64,000 nucleotides of DNA. It comes from Takakia lepidozioides (Eukaryota; Streptophyta; Takakiopsida; Takakiales; Takakiaceae). This document shows positions 1 to 12,409 of this stretch, one piece after another (position 1 is the first letter of the stretch; each line of letters starts with the position of its first letter). The stretch covers positions 58,666,042-58,730,041 of the forward strand of contig CM060734.1 of assembly GCA_030704615.1 (NCBI GenBank), in the 5' to 3' direction. The notes below the pieces were generated by a model. It did no database searches. It was not told where the DNA came from and saw nothing but the letters and a program-made list of their open reading frames with translations. The position numbers and the translations under genes are program-made.

Positions 1-477
1 CCAGGAGGCATGGAGTGCGATGATCACAGGATACACCGGCATGGGTCAGGGAGGAGGCCCCTTATATTTATTTGAAAATGCAACTGAAAGGGTTGAAGCC
101 AAATGATATCAACATCTGGTGTTTGCATGTAGCCACTGTCCTAGTGGATGAAGGTAGCCACTACTGGGATTCTGAGTCGAGATTATGTGATAGATCCATG
201 GCATCTAACATTTGAAAAGTTGTAGTAAGTTTGGAACAATTACGAGCAACTACGAAGGGCTTAGTGTTGCAGCCTGGGAGCTTAGGTAAGTAAATCCACA
301 TGAAAAGAACGTCGCATGTTGTCCAACCCTTATGTAAACTTACTCAAATTGCCGGTGCTTGGAGTGAATAATTGGTGCCTTAAAGTTTTAATGATGATCA
401 CTATAATTACTACTTGGCGATTCCACAACATCTCTCCCAAAAGCAAAGACCTGCCATATCTTGACAATGTCTGTTGT

Positions 478-2780
478 TCAATCATCAAGGTCCCAATAAT
501 TGTCATTGGCACCAGGCTTGGGAGCCGTGGATGACCCCTGACAGAGAAGCTGCAGAGAGTCTAAATGCTTGGGCAGTACCACCTCCGAACGGGCTCCCCC
601 TCCTTCAAAGTAGTTGCACAACAGAGCCTGCAGCATTCCAACCCCATCAGAGAGCTGTACTGCAACATGTGAAGGCCTTTTATTCGCCTTTGGTTCAAAT
701 TCCATTTGGTCACTCAGAACTGTGCGACTGCTCATACCTTACGTTCTTGAGATTAGCAACCCTCACAGAGCATGTATCCTGCGGCATGACAAGGGCAACT
801 TTCTACTAAACTTCTACAACCTCTACCAAAAGTGGCTGAATGTTTTCAAACAGTAGTTGACATTACGCACCATGGCAGCATAGGCATCGAGCTGCTCCTT
901 GCGAGATCGTCTGTTGCTGCCCCTACACCATTGTTAGTGCCACCAGTTCCTTAGTAATGCCACTACAGAACCCCCATTCCACTTACAGGTGCTCTCTTTT
1001 CTGGGTCTAGTCCATGACAGAGAAGGTTTATATGATCTGCGCAGTGTGACCACACCAGTGCCCACTCCATATTTTCAAGGTATAGAAACTTCCACTTATG
1101 CAGCAACAATAAAAGTACCACATATCCCCTCCAAATTTTCATGATGGGCAGCATATGAAAGGCTTCAAGGGCTATATGATACATACACATTGATCATGTA
1201 GCTCAAGGCATCTTGTGATGATCCATACTCGTCCTGTAAATATACTCTCCAACCTCTGCACAATACAACCCAACATGAGATTCTGCAATTCATTACCTAC
1301 TTTCCATTCATAATGATCAGTCAGTGCCACATCATTAGAAGTAAGTTTCTTATGCTCTACAATTGCACTAACCCAGGGCTCATGCCTTCTTTCTTTTAAC
1401 ACGCACTTATGTCCAGGAAATTACATTCGTCATTTCTCCCTCCACGAAACCTTTGAAGAATTCAGCCTCTACTGTCATGTCTGTTTCTCTGGGATCCCCA
1501 CATTTGTCATACTGTCCATGCAAAGCGCACCTGAGATGAATAGAGAACAAGAGATTAGGTTGGGAGGTGTCACCTTTGAGCCGCAAGGTTGGCCAACCTG
1601 CCAGCAAAACTGCGGGCCTTATTGGCCTGCTCAGTGTCCTTACCATCCCACGCCTTTGGAAGCCCAACTATGAACTCGTCTGCTTTCTGCACTACCCAAA
1701 CCCTGACACTCATCACTTCCAAGCACTGTTAGCCTTTGCAATTCACTCCTCACACTGACAGCCAAAGCAAGCTTGTTCGCAACCCTAAAGGTCACAGATA
1801 AACCTTTTTATTGGCAGACACCAGCTGCCACAGTGTAATGATGCCATAGTGCATGAGCTGTTAAACTTTAACCAACGCAGACTTCACATAAAAGTTACAG
1901 CAAGCATACCTCTTGAAGGGCAACCTGCATGAGATGCTGCAGCAGCTTGTCCCCCTGCTGGCGCACAACCTACAACCCAGGCCCTGCCCTTAGCGTTTTT
2001 TCATTAGAGAAATGAAGGCTTTCCACTGGGAGTTGAGGGCGTTGCTATGGAAGAATACATTAGGCCAAGACTTTCAGAAACCACAAGAGCATATAGTCCT
2101 GTGCAGAAGTGTGTGAGACTTACAGCAAGTGGGCGGGGAGCAAAGCCTCCAAAACTTATGGAGAGTCCTGTCTTGACGTCGCCCAAATCCACACCCAGGC
2201 TATGCTGCATCCGGCCCCCTTCTCTGCCATCCTTCACCTTCTGAGCATTTGACATAAAACCAGCAATCTTTGATTTCAACCGAGCCCGGGTTTCTGTCTT
2301 ATCAGGTATTTCTACCTCCATCTTTTTCTTGCGTCTGGTTTGGCCTGTGCTCGGTTGAGAAGAATCTTGGTTTCCTGCTCCTTGCATGGCCTTTGTAGTT
2401 GACAGGCTGTCCAAGGATGCATGGCTGATGTTTGTGCTGGATTGTGTGTCTCGAACATCACCAAGGGGCTGAGCGTCTGCACCACTACCACTGGTGCAGG
2501 GCTCTGAATCAAAATTGGACAATTCGCCCCCTGTAAGATTAATTATTTCTACGTGTGATACGTTCACAATACACCATGGATGTGCCCTACCCCGTGGCTC
2601 CCAAGTATGGGGTTGTGTGTTACCAAAGGCTGCTGCTTGGAGGTGTGTGCCCTCCTTGAGAACAGGTGGGCACTGGAACAGTGCACTAAGGCCTGGACAA
2701 TGGGATCTGCAGAGTGCCAAGCTGCTTGAGCAGGAAGGAGTAAGTGGGTAGCCGTCCCAAGCGCAAAATCCAAGCTGCAT
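478..2780 (-). CDS. YqgF/RuvX-like Holliday junction resolvase family protein, six exons
   Basis: RNase H-fold protein of the YqgF/RuvX family. Bacterial members act in rRNA processing or recombination; plant copies are usually organellar. Exons read by eye: 2780-2124, 1969-1910, 1686-1574, 1255-1187, 922-871 and 627-478, all with GT-AG borders and matching phases, giving about 366 aa. Family motifs appear in order: SLGVDLGDVKTGLSI (first acidic residue), FIVGLPKAWDGKDTEQANK, GWRVYLQDEYGSSQDA, RKEQLDAYAAM (last-helix Asp) and EVVLPK near the C-terminus. The first 150 or so residues are low-complexity and not conserved. The true start is unsure: ATG 2780 keeps one frame open, an acceptor-like TTACAG precedes 2530, and an ATG at 2824 opens a possible transit-peptide exon whose phase I could not match. 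The family call is firm; organelle targeting is inference. Confidence 0.87.
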
Positions 2781-2824
2781 TCTGGCCCTTGTCCTACAGC
2801 CCTATAGCTCTCCCTGCTTGCCAC

Positions 2825-4430
2825 CCTGTCTCTATGCCCCAGAGAAGATCACCGTCTCCCATTGCACCTGTGCAGATAACATCCTCTCCTCCTCTCTGCA
2901 GAGAGCACACCAGATATCTGTCAAGCTTACACTAAAGCTCACCTCTGCAACTCTGTCTCTCTCGTGCCAGTTGACCCTAGACTACCTGGTACTAAGAGAT
3001 GGCCGTTAGTGTAGGAAATGGTATACAGCACGCGTCTCAAGTGCTTCAAGTTCCGAGAGATTTCTATCAAGTACATCAATCTAACTTGGACTGTCGGACG
3101 TTAACACTTTGAAATGGAGAAAGGGAAAGAGCCTTGGAATTCAGGTAGCGAGGAAGGGGAACCCGGAAGGTCTTTGCAATTCACCATGGCGTTCTATGCT
3201 ACGCCTCATACAGGTTTAGATTGCAGACCCAGCGAGGCCGTAATGGGCAGAAATTATGCTAAATGTGCAACCTTTCGAACCGCACAACTCTCACTTGACT
3301 TCATGGCTACCACAGAGAAAGAAATAAGATGAGAGAGATACCTGTAAGGGGAGCAGAAGAAAGCCATCTTAAGCGTGCACGGCTTTATCGAGAAGTGGAT
3401 GCCTTGACCCAGTTAAGGGCGACAAATGGTTGCTTGGGACCTGCTTAAGAAAACAATGGGTCCATCCTGCTACATACAAGGCCTGACCCATTTGATGTAG
3501 TTCCCCCACGGCTATTTGAAGTGGGTTCCAAACATTGACGAAAGCTTAGCATCCTGCACAACGAAGTATTTAGAAGCTCACATCAGGTCTGGAAAGAGAG
3601 GGTGAACATAACTCCCAATATACACACAAGCAAAAGAAAATTACAACGCAAGGTATCCACACCTTCCCCTTCTGTTCCACTATCTTCGAGCCTCGAGGAG
3701 TAAAAATGGCTCAAGATAATCTGCAATTGTCCAGCTACAAAGACCAACGTTGTAAACTTGTCCAGACATCGTATACCAGTGGTAAATCAGAAGCTGCTAG
3801 CTTGATTCGTTTCAAAGACTCGCAAAGACAATGTCAAAGTGTAGACCGGAGATCTGGACGCACCTCGCCAGCTTTCTTCGCAGCCTCGATTGCAACTGCT
3901 AAATAAGTGTCCAAGTCATCTGCGAGGCACAAGGGGAACACGGGAACGTCGATCTCAGCGAGAGCTACCCCGTGTCAGGAAGGACATGCAACATAACGTT
4001 TCACTCCATCATGTCGGCCAATTACACTATTGCAAAGAATATTCGTGGTTACTTGCAAGATGAAATCGAGCACATACTACTGTGACTGCCACTTTAAGCC
4101 TCTGTTCAAAACTGGAGAGAAAAGGGAATTTTAGGGATAAAAATGGGGCCAGAAAATTTCAGGGACACCAGGCCTTTGGTGGTCCCTTCCCTGCTGGCAT
4201 CATGTTTCTGATTGGGGAAGTCCCCTCCTTCCCTCCCCTAGGTTAGCATTTTGGCTGCTTGATACACTTTGGCTCTCCAGGGTGCCTCCGAATTTTGTGT
4301 GGCCTTATTAGGCCCACACACACCAGCCCTATGACAGTGGGGCCCATACTTGTGGTTAGTCAGATGTCCACCCCACTGTGCACCCTGCAGATTGCTTCAC
4401 GACAAGGCCTCACAATTCTCTGAGGGCACT
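2825..4430. other. Upstream region of the RuvX-like gene, no gene recognised
   Basis: Probably holds the promoter and possibly a 5' exon of the minus-strand RuvX-like gene. A 72-codon plus-strand ORF at 3114-3332 and a 66-codon one at 3706-3906 have no features I recognise. No repeats or RNA genes were seen. Confidence 0.3.
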
Positions 4431-4439
4431 TGTACGAGA

Positions 4440-5070
4440 CAGGATTCATAACCAAATGCCAACCAAACTATGTGCTGTGGTGTGGAGGGCCGTGCTTGCC
4501 TCTGCAAAATTCATGGCCATGTGGAGGTGGCAGATCATTGCGGCAAGATGCATTCTCAAGTGCTATCGCAAGGGCCCTGCAATTCACTTACTGCTGCAAA
4601 CATGTGTGCTGCACTCGCACATGGGAAAATACTGCAAAGGTGAGTAGTGGCCAGGTTGCTCCTGTTGAAGTCACAGTGTATCCCTCTCCCTGATGGGAAA
4701 CTCACATTTGTTGTAGACCCCGAATTGCATCCAGAAGTTGAGGAAATTCTTGCTCAGCTAACAAGATAATATGGGCAGGTGAAGGAGGACGGGTATGTGT
4801 TTGCTTTGTCTTGCATGACATGGAGGTGCAAACAGAACTTTCTCCATACCACTTTTGGGCTGATCCATGTGGTGACCAGATTCATCTCAAAATCCAGGGT
4901 GAGTAAGTGGAGCTTCTCACAAATGTGCTCGAAATGTCAAACTCCCACAAAAGAACTGGGACTGACAAAAGCCAATTTACTATTGGGGACCCACAATATG
5001 GTGGTTAAGAACAATGCATTAGAAACCATTTATGCTGAGAGGGACAAAAGACGTTCTCTCTGGTGAAAAT
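4440..5070 (+). pseudogene. Degenerate PPR protein tail (E and DYW-like region)
   Basis: Frame-shifted remnant of the C-terminal part of a plant PLS-class PPR protein. The stretch VWRAVLASAKFMAMWRW (about 4478-4530) matches the E-motif pattern of VW-x-LL-x-AC-x-HGN. At about 4705-4765 the translation FVVDPELHPEVEEILAQL resembles the segment that opens the DYW domain, followed after a stop by YGQVKEDGYV. Further on, KCQTPTKELG resembles the degraded DYW cysteine region. Several stops and frame changes show it is dead. The family is clear from the pattern; no intact PPR repeats remain upstream. Confidence 0.55.
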
Positions 5071-6940
5071 CCAGCCCTCCTGTGTGTAGTGATTGTAACA
5101 CGGCCACCAGGTCAGCTCAAAGACTGCTGGGTGAGCATGTTCATAGTGTTAAGAAATCCGTATCATCGAGAAGGATTCAAGGAAAATAATCAAGAGTTGA
5201 AGTGGGCCTGTTTTATATGTATCCTGCTTACCAGAAGTCCACTGAAAAAAATACTTAAGGTAGCTCCACTTGCACTAGGGTAGAAGCCCCTTTTATGGTT
5301 TTGAGTCCGAGGAAGCTTCGAGGAAAGGGTGCTCCTAGGCGGAGGAGAATGTTCACTTTATCTTCGCAAAGTGCTTAGTAATGTACACTCTTCTTCACGA
5401 AGTAAGCAAACTGCAGGTCCGTATCTCTTCCTAGCTTTCCAGCAAAACAAAGCCTTCGGCCTCAACAAGTATAAAAAGTTACTTAATATCAGTAACTTTT
5501 TATGTTTTTCCACCTCGGAGGCCATATACACGTACCTGAATAAAACTTGAATAGAACGCCTTTTAGATAAGATAGATTTCCTTAGTTGACCACTGGCTTT
5601 GATAAGGGAGACAATAGGAATAATGTAAGTACTTAATGGACGCTTGCCATCCCGGCAGCCTGGGCTCCTCCAGCAGGGCCCTGTCAAATCCTCCCCACCT
5701 CCTCTTACCTCAGTTTCACTAATAAATACTTTAAGAATCCAAGTGGGTTCCAAGCTGTGGTGGGCAGGGTAATGGTAAGGTGATAGCGTTGCAGGTGGGG
5801 AAGTTCTGGGTTCTAGGCTCTTGTAGTGTATAGCCCCGGTCTCTCATTTAACCCTGGTCTCTCACGTAACCATGGTTAGTCCATTTTATACTTGGCCAAA
5901 TTTGGACTTAGTCAAATTTCGAGACCACGAGTGAGTTACACTGAGTGGAGTTACACTCCATTCTGTGTAACCCCGAGTGCAGTTATACACCTCGTTGTGT
6001 AACCCAATGTAACCCCAAGTGGAGTTACACACCTCGCCAATGTAACCCAACTGGAGTTTACACCCATGCCATTCTCAAGAGAGGGTGGGGAAGGTTTGAC
6101 ATGCCAGAGTACGGCGTACCATCCTGTCAGAGGTTGCACGAGCCCATTAAATTCTTACATTATTCCTATTATCTTCCCTTCGATAATGTTTTTTTTGAAG
6201 GCCTTAACCCTAAAGGACGAGCCTATTTTTTGTGGGCACGTCCATGAGGGTATTTGTCTCATTTTGACAAACATTCGTACTAAAGTCAAGCACCTCCTGT
6301 AAAGAAGATTTTTACCGTCTAATCAGGGTGATTATAACAAAAATGCTATGCCACATTTTCTACCATTCTCCATTTTTATTTTTATTTTTTCTTGGCGAAA
6401 AGGGGAATTAGCCCTTGAGAATTCTCCATTTCATAGTGAAATTTTGGTTTGACCAAGCAGGTGGCCTCCCATTTAAAAATTTCATTGATATAGGCTACCC
6501 AGATTCTGATTATATGGCACCTACAGCATGTCCACCCAAAAAATCTAGAGCCAAATTCCAAAAATTCATAGTGGTTGCTTTGTATGGGAAAACAAGGGGG
6601 TAAAAGTGGCCATTTCTATCATGGGACCCCAAATCACCCCAAATGTGTCCCAATTTTTTTAGGGATTCAAAATTCCTCCGGTCATGTTGTTGGCCTTCAT
6701 ACTCATTACCCTGAAAAGAAATGAAACTATCCTAAACTGTTTACAGGCAGAGATTGCAAAAAAGGACATTTCCTACTTGAATCCCAGCTCAGGCCAACTA
6801 TTGCTAACGAGTGGGGCGGGCAAATAAAACCTTTCTACTTGGTGTCTGCAAGACCCACCCGCTCCTGCATAAAGTTAGCTCCAGGGTACACTAATATGTC
6901 TCTGCCACAAAAAAAAAACTTGTCGTGACTCACCCCACAC
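5071..6940. other. Non-coding stretch with one short palindromic repeat cluster
   Basis: I see no gene. ORFs here lack domain features. A cluster at 5930-6065 repeats GGAGTTACAC and its complement GTGTAACCC several times, so the strand could fold on itself. The rest is ordinary A/T-rich intergenic sequence. Confidence 0.35.
5930..6065. repeat. Interspersed GGAGTTACAC / GTGTAACCC inverted repeats
   Basis: At least four copies of GTTACAC alternate with GTGTAAC over about 135 bp, with spacers such as CCAAGTGGA. It looks like a small decayed palindrome array or the terminus of an unidentified element. Confidence 0.5.
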
Positions 6941-6945
6941 ATGCG

Positions 6946-7629
6946 CTAATCCCAGCTAAAGTCCCTAAGATGCATGACACCATGCACCTTGCATGATGCA
7001 AGTCTTACTTTAGAGAACAATGCAGCTGTGTCTCCTTTTACAAATTCCCATAACCTAAAAGAGTTGGGCTCTATAGGTGGAAGAAAACTCTCAAGTATTG
7101 TTGTGGGATGTCTTGAAACTACGTATTCAGGTATCCCCAATTCTGGCCAGCTCAAAAACTCTCCTTTAATAAGCTTGGCTTGAATAATTTCCAACGGAAG
7201 TTGCGGTAGGGTCCGATCATCAAACAACCGTCGCAAGACCTTTGGAGAGTGTGTGTTTGCAAGGCTAGAAAATGTTTCATCCATCGTCATTGATTCTGCC
7301 TCAGAGCAATCCAATTTCTTTGTTGCTTCAGCTGTATTGTCTTCTTCACACATCAATTCCCACATCAACTGGCCCCCCAAGCTTCCCTCTGTATCACGCG
7401 CAACCATCTCCTTCCCCAATTCCTGCTCATTCTCTCTTATCTTTTTTTGCTGCAGCCTCTTCACTTCTAGCTCTCGTTGCAGCTCTCTCTCCCTCTCAGC
7501 AGCTACCTCCCGCTTGCTTTCCGGTTCTGCCTCCATCTTCAAGACGTCGCCGATTTTCTCAACGTATCGAGCTACTTCCTCTCTCAGATTGTGCTCCTCA
7601 GCTTCCAATTCCCTCTCAAATCGAGCTTA
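6946..7629 (-). CDS. Hypothetical protein with N-terminal coiled coil
   Basis: An open frame runs minus-strand from just after a stop near 7629 to 6946 (about 225 codons). The longest counted ORF begins at a TTG, so an upstream exon is likely and the start is unknown. The first 90 residues are rich in Glu, Arg and Lys (for example EREVAAER-like and QRELEVKRLQQKK runs), predicting a coiled coil. The C-terminal half is mixed, with PQLPLEIIQAKLIKGEFL and PTTILESFLPPIEPNSF. I recognise no family. It may be an exon of a larger gene or a piece of a retroelement gag-like protein. No splice model could be supported. Confidence 0.35.
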
Positions 7630-7739
7630 TTGTTTCTCTTATGCCTTCATCACAGGGTAATTGAGCCATAGGTGTGCACCAAGCACGACCACAACATAAG
7701 GAAAATCATTATACAGGTCATGAGTTCTCCACCATACAG

Positions 7740-7945
7740 ATAGATATCACGCTTACACATATAGATATATAACAGGCATAAATATCAGGCATACATAGAT
7801 ATCTAGATACATATCACGCATATATGTCATGGATATCTTCATAGATATCACGATATCTCCAAAGATATCTTCGTAGATATCTAGATAGATTTCACGCAAA
7901 CATATCATTCATAGATATCTAAGTAGATATCACGCATTTGTAAGT
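7740..7945. repeat. GATATC-rich simple repeat region
   Basis: Imperfect tandem copies of AGATATC-type words (AGATATCACGCATA, TAGATATCTAGATA). It is low-complexity DNA with self-complementary units and has no coding potential. Confidence 0.7.
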
Positions 7946-8046
7946 ATAGATCAATGAGATTTCGATTGCATAATAATCATTACTATGTATTCATCATGAA
8001 AAGAACGCACTCTAAGAGTCCTTGTGGGACTATTTTAACGGTTAGG

Positions 8047-8130
8047 TATCGCACATAAACAGTCCCCAAAGGACTCTTCGAACTATTACGTGTTCAAAGA
8101 CATCTACCAGGGGACTGCTTATGTGCGATA
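8047..8130. mobile_element. Short MITE-like inverted repeat
   Basis: TATCGCACATAAACAGTCCC at 8047 is matched by its reverse complement, with one mismatch, ending at 8130. The arms are 21 bp around a 42-bp loop. A poly-A run follows at 8137. No target duplication was identified, so this could be a miniature transposon or a chance hairpin. Confidence 0.45.
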
Positions 8131-9150
8131 TCGCGCAAAAAAAAAAAAAAAAATCTCTCCATGGATGTAAGAGCTTCCAGCGAAGAAAAGGGGGCCATGT
8201 CATCAAAATCGATGAACTCATGGGCCCTGTTGTGAGCCCGTCTTTTGTGGGGCCCCCCCTGGCACCCATCGCAAGCAAATACCCACACCCAACCCCATCT
8301 GCCTGCCACGCGGTGAGATCAACCCTGCTTGGAGGGCCCCAAACCATCGAATTTTGGGTACCCTAGGCACTCCAAAAAATCCCCGAGGTGGTCCTTGAGG
8401 TTTTTAGGGTGCCATCAAGTTCAAGGGGGTTGCAAAATTTAGTGAGCTAGATTTTTCATTCAGGGCTCGATTTCAACCGACTTCATCTGCAGATGTTTCG
8501 TCCATTCGAAAATTCGACGCGACCCGTTTTGGGTCGGGTCGCATCGTCCCTTAGGGGTTAAATCAGTTCGCAACTAGCGGGTTCGTACACCCCTTTGGTG
8601 TGGGTGTTTCTTTTATGGCTCAATGGCAAGGGATCACCGATCACTGATACTGTCATGGCCCCTTATACATACATGGCATGCACCCAACATGGCTACATGT
8701 AGCTTGGGTTGAACTTGATGTTGTAGGGCCTTTAATGGTTTGAAAGAAGCCCTATAATGGTGTCATTTGAATTGTTAGACTGTCAAGTACACTTTCATAT
8801 AATATAGAATCCAAATTGTATTATTTTTTAAATCATATAAAATGACATCGATTCCCCACCGATTAACCAGCTTATAGGGAATACATTGCTCAAGACTCAA
8901 GTGGAGGCAGAATGTACTATGTCAAGCGCCTTAGTTTTGGATTGCCTCCGTGATTCTAATCTACCTCTTCTAGTGTCTGTCGCTTCAATTGAAGAGGATC
9001 TCAATTTAGGAATATATGAATTCTTAGGCAATATCCAGCTCTGCAAAAATTCACAAACAAAGCATCTTGCTCATTATACCATAGATTTAAACGGATTGAT
9101 TCCATCTTTGCAAGCCGTTTTGGCATCTCGCTCATGTTTTCGCTTTGCCA
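8131..9150. other. Intergenic, no gene recognised
   Basis: No coding or RNA feature was supported. A 103-codon plus ORF at 8886-9197 runs into the palindrome repeats that follow and has no recognisable domain. Confidence 0.3.
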
Positions 9151-9155
9151 CAAGT

Positions 9156-9425
9156 ATGAGGAGACTGCCAGTGGCAGTCTCCTCATTTAAAAAATAAATA
9201 AAATTAGAAGCAACCGCCGGTGGTGGTCACATAATTCAAAAAATAAATTAATATGAGGAAACCGCTAGCGGCGGTCTCCTCATTTTAAAAAAACAATTAG
9301 AAGCGAGGTCACTTCATTAAAATAAAAAATAAAAAAACAATTAAACGCGACCGTCAATGGTGGTCGCTTCATTTAAAAAACAAATAAATTAGAAGCGACC
9401 GCCAATCATTTTTTAACAGAATTAA
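9156..9425. repeat. Array of palindromes separated by A/T linkers
   Basis: Starts with a near-perfect palindrome (9156-9186) built on ATGAGGAGACTGCCA and its complement. It continues with four or five diverged relatives (GCGACCGCC...GGTGGTCGC types) spaced about 60-75 bp, each followed by an A-rich linker such as TTTAAAAAATAAAT. A related A/T-rich palindrome family recurs at 31.1-32.05 kb. Confidence 0.65.
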
Positions 9426-9629
9426 AATACTTAATCATTTTCCACGTGTGTCTTACACAGTGGCTGCCATCTCATTGAAAAGGGTAGAAGTAGATCGTAA
9501 AAGCTAAATGTAAAAAAAAATACATGGATAAACGTCCATGATGTGACCTGCCAACACCACGTCACGTCACGTCAGGAATTATAACCAGGAGGTTTCTTTT
9601 TTTTAATAATAATAGTAATAATAATAATT

Positions 9630-9890
9630 CTAGCGACGATCGAAGGTCGAGAGCTAGTTTAGCGTAGAGCAGATATAGGGTGCCTTAGTACCACATCATC
9701 GTCGCCACGTTTCATAGCCATGTCATCGTAACCTACGTCGTCAAATTGTTTTAATCTGCCCGGACTGCCCGAAATGCCCGAAAATAACCGTGTTTTGCAG
9801 CGCGGGAAAGCGACGATGATGCCCCAGCGTGGTTGAGCGTGGAGGTGTGTCACACACCGATCTCATAGAGAGATCCTACATGCTGCACAA
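9630..9890. repeat. Dispersed repeat, second copy near 17090-17300
   Basis: The segment beginning TTCTAGCGACGATCGAAGGT and running through TAGTTTAGCGTAGAGCAG recurs at about 17090-17300 with small changes. Part is also present inverted near 32390-32420. It is preceded here by an ATA/TAA microsatellite (9603-9630). The element class is unknown. Confidence 0.55.
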
Positions 9891-9904
9891 CCTTTTTCAC
9901 AGAT

Positions 9905-11345
9905 AATAGCGAGAGGAGAAGCTCTGGAATGAATACGTGCAGATTCATCCAAGAGTGCCGGATTTCAAGCTCCAGAGAGGTCCATGCTGCAATTGAAAGC
10001 TGGAATCGTGCCAACTATCATTCTGCACACTACTATGGTGGGCATGTATGCCAAGTGTGAAGAATGCAAAGGCAGTGTTCGACAGTATGGCTTAGCGAAA
10101 TTAGTCTCTTGGAATCTGATGGTCGCAGGGTTTGCCCAGCATGGATGTGGGATGGAGGCATTGGAGACTGTACGATGTGAAGAAGTTTGTCCATCCTACA
10201 AATGTGGGCTCTTGGCTCATGTTAGTACCATGATTGTGATGTTTACAAGGTTATTGGGAGAGTCAGCTTGGTCTTAGCAGGCCGTGTTTCAATCTCTACC
10301 TGCTTAGCTGCAGTGTGGTGGTTAACAAAGACCAATCCGACATTACCTGACTACAGACACAAGCATCACACACAAGAGGTCCTTTTGGGCTGATGGTCTC
10401 CATGGGTCACAAGGTCAAGGACAATGTGGTGAGGGCACCTTCTTCTTCAACCTATTTCAGCCTGTTTTGCCCTCTCATCAGACTCGGCCCTGAGATGCAT
10501 ATTGAATTCTCTAAGTTAGCTCGTTGGGTGATCTATGGTGGTTTGGAGTGACTTTGACAAGTGACTGCCCGATGTGGCAGCAGGAAAGTATCCAAAAACA
10601 GATAACAGAGATGAGGAGAAGCTTTGGAATGAACACTTTTCCGACCCGAGTCACTGGTGGGACAATGGAGACAAAAAAATGAATGCTTGTTGGACTACAG
10701 AGAGAAGCAGATGAAATTCAGAATTGGAACTACTGTAATAAGTAGGGTTGGGATGTCTGCTGGAAGAACTTCATGCCGTCAGTCCTAAATTTCCATGTTG
10801 AATTCTGGAGTGACTTTGACATGATACTGCCAATGCGATAACAGGAAAGTATCCCAAAACAGGTAACAAAGATGAGGAATGAATACTTTTCTGCCCCCAG
10901 TCAATGGTGGCACAACAGAGGCAAAACGTTGAATGTCTGCTAGATGACAGAGAGTAGCAGACGCAATTCAGCATAGGAACTAGTGTGATTGGGTGTTTCC
11001 TAGAAAAAATCTAGGTTGTCATTGTCAGCTGCTAGCAAGAAGGGCAAAGATGAATGTATGATTTGTGCAGAAGCATGGATAGCTGAAGGAGAAGGGATAG
11101 AGTGTGGGTCCGGATATCCAAGAGGGCCAGATTTCAAGCACAAGATTACGTATGATTTCCTGTGGATCAATAGCTACAAGAAACCTGCATGCGTAGATGG
11201 TCAATTAAAGGCAACAGCTGCAGCGGCACAGTTGATAAAATCAGGCACCTCAACCCTGACCACAGCTTCTGGAAGAGGATCAAGAGAGGGAGTCCACAAT
11301 GCCTCTTCTGGCACTTCTGGGCATGTGAAGATGCTTTGTGAGGCA
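9905..11345 (+). pseudogene. Fragments of an OSB-type (PDF-motif) ssDNA-binding protein gene with one PPR piece
   Basis: Several short translated blocks match the PDF motif of plant organellar single-stranded DNA-binding (OSB) proteins: EEKLWNEY..., SDPSHWWDNGDKK (about 10620-10680) and RGPDFKHKITYDFLWINSYK followed by KPACVDGQL (11130-11215). In intact OSBs this module reads roughly LW-x-FF-x-DP-x-WWDNR...PDFKHK-x-TG-x-LW. The order is scrambled, stops are frequent and copies are repeated, so these are relics. Between them, 9984-10170 encodes a PPR unit (MYAKCEECKGS...LVSWNLMVAGFAQHG). The motif match is from memory of the family; decay is seen directly. Confidence 0.6.
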
Positions 11346-11479
11346 GACTGACTGAAAGAGGCTCTACAGACTTTAAACCAAGGAGGAATTTCAGCAAATT
11401 CAGATACATATATGTCTGTCTCTTGCATAAGTGCATCAAGATGAAAGGCCTTGAAGCTGTCCAGAAAGCAGGTGCACAC

Positions 11480-12409
11480 GAGGGGTGAAGCCCATCCACA
11501 TCACATTCGTTTGTGTTTGCAATACGTGTGCAAGCCCTGGAAAAGGGGAAAGAGGCTCATGATGACATCGTCAAAGCAGGAATTTTACCAGGTGTCATTC
11601 TGAACACTGCACTGGTGGACATGTATGCCAAATGTGGGTGCATTAAGGATGCAAGGGAGTTTGCAACAATATGGCTGCACGAGATGTGGTGTCGTAGAGC
11701 GCAATGCTTGCAGGGTATGCACAACAGGGACATGGGGTGGAGGCTGTGGAGACCTATGAGCAAATGATGGGGGAAGGGGTGATGCCCAACCATATCACGT
11801 TTGTGTCTGTTTGCAATGTGTGTGCAAGCCTGGCAGCTCTGGAAAAGGGCAAAGAGGCCCATGGCGACATTGTCAGAGCTGGAATTGTACCCGATGTCAT
11901 TCTGAACAATGCCCTCGTGGACATGTATGCCAAATGTTGGAGCATCGAGGATGCGAAGGCAGTGTTCAACAATATGGTTGAATGAAATGTGGTGTCGTGG
12001 AATGCGATGCTTGCAGGGTATGCACAGTAGGGGCGCAGGATGGAGGCTTTGGAGACATGTGAGCAATGATGGTGGAAGGGGTGAAGCCCGACCACATCAG
12101 GTCTGTTCGTTTGCAAGCCTGGCAGCCCTGGAAAAGGACAAAGAGGTGCATGGTTGCATCGCAAAAGCTGGAATTGTACCAGATGTGATTCTGGACAATA
12201 CCCTTGTGGACATGTATGCAAAATGTGGATGCATAGAGGATGCGGAGGGAGTGTTTGATAGTATGGTTGAACGAGATTTGGTGTCGTGGAGTGCATGATT
12301 GGAGGGTATGCATAACAAGGGCGCGTGATGGAGTCTTTGGAAACCTATGAGCAAATGATGGGGGATGGGGTGAAGCCCGACCACATCACGTTTATTTCCG
12401 TTTGCAATG
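11480..12409 (+). pseudogene. Tandem PPR (PLS-type) array, degenerate
   Basis: About three copies of a roughly 100-residue super-repeat are visible across frames: HITFVCVCN, LEKGKEAHGDIV, ILNNALVDMYAKCG and VSWNAMLAGYAQ-like blocks. These are typical of the P, L and S motifs of plant PPR proteins, which bind organellar RNA. Each copy carries stops or frameshifts (for example the GAATGAAATG stop near 11983). The copies are very alike at DNA level, implying recent tandem duplication. The array is cut at 12409 by a CACTA element; its continuation is at 16495. Confidence 0.8.

Noticed and set aside
1407-1523. ORF piece CALHGQYDKCGDPRETDMTVEAEF as an exon of the RuvX-like gene
   Set aside because: It has an acceptor-like start, but the exon at 1255-1187 (GWRVYLQDEYGSSQDA) fits the family and the reading phase, so this piece is intronic.
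2004-2123. Tail of the 258-codon minus ORF beyond the donor at 2124
   Set aside because: It is intron sequence. The RuvX family continues at the exon 1969-1910, and the ORF tail has no family resemblance.
5821-5830. TTGTAGTGTATAG as a CACTA right terminus
   Set aside because: No partner CACTACA end or 3-bp duplication was found to its left, and no subterminal repeats.
11557-12384. Long minus-strand ORFs opposite PPR units (for example 169 and 180 codons)
   Set aside because: Antisense of PPR sequence, recurring at every PPR copy (also 14380-14856 and 35132-35572). Shadow ORFs.
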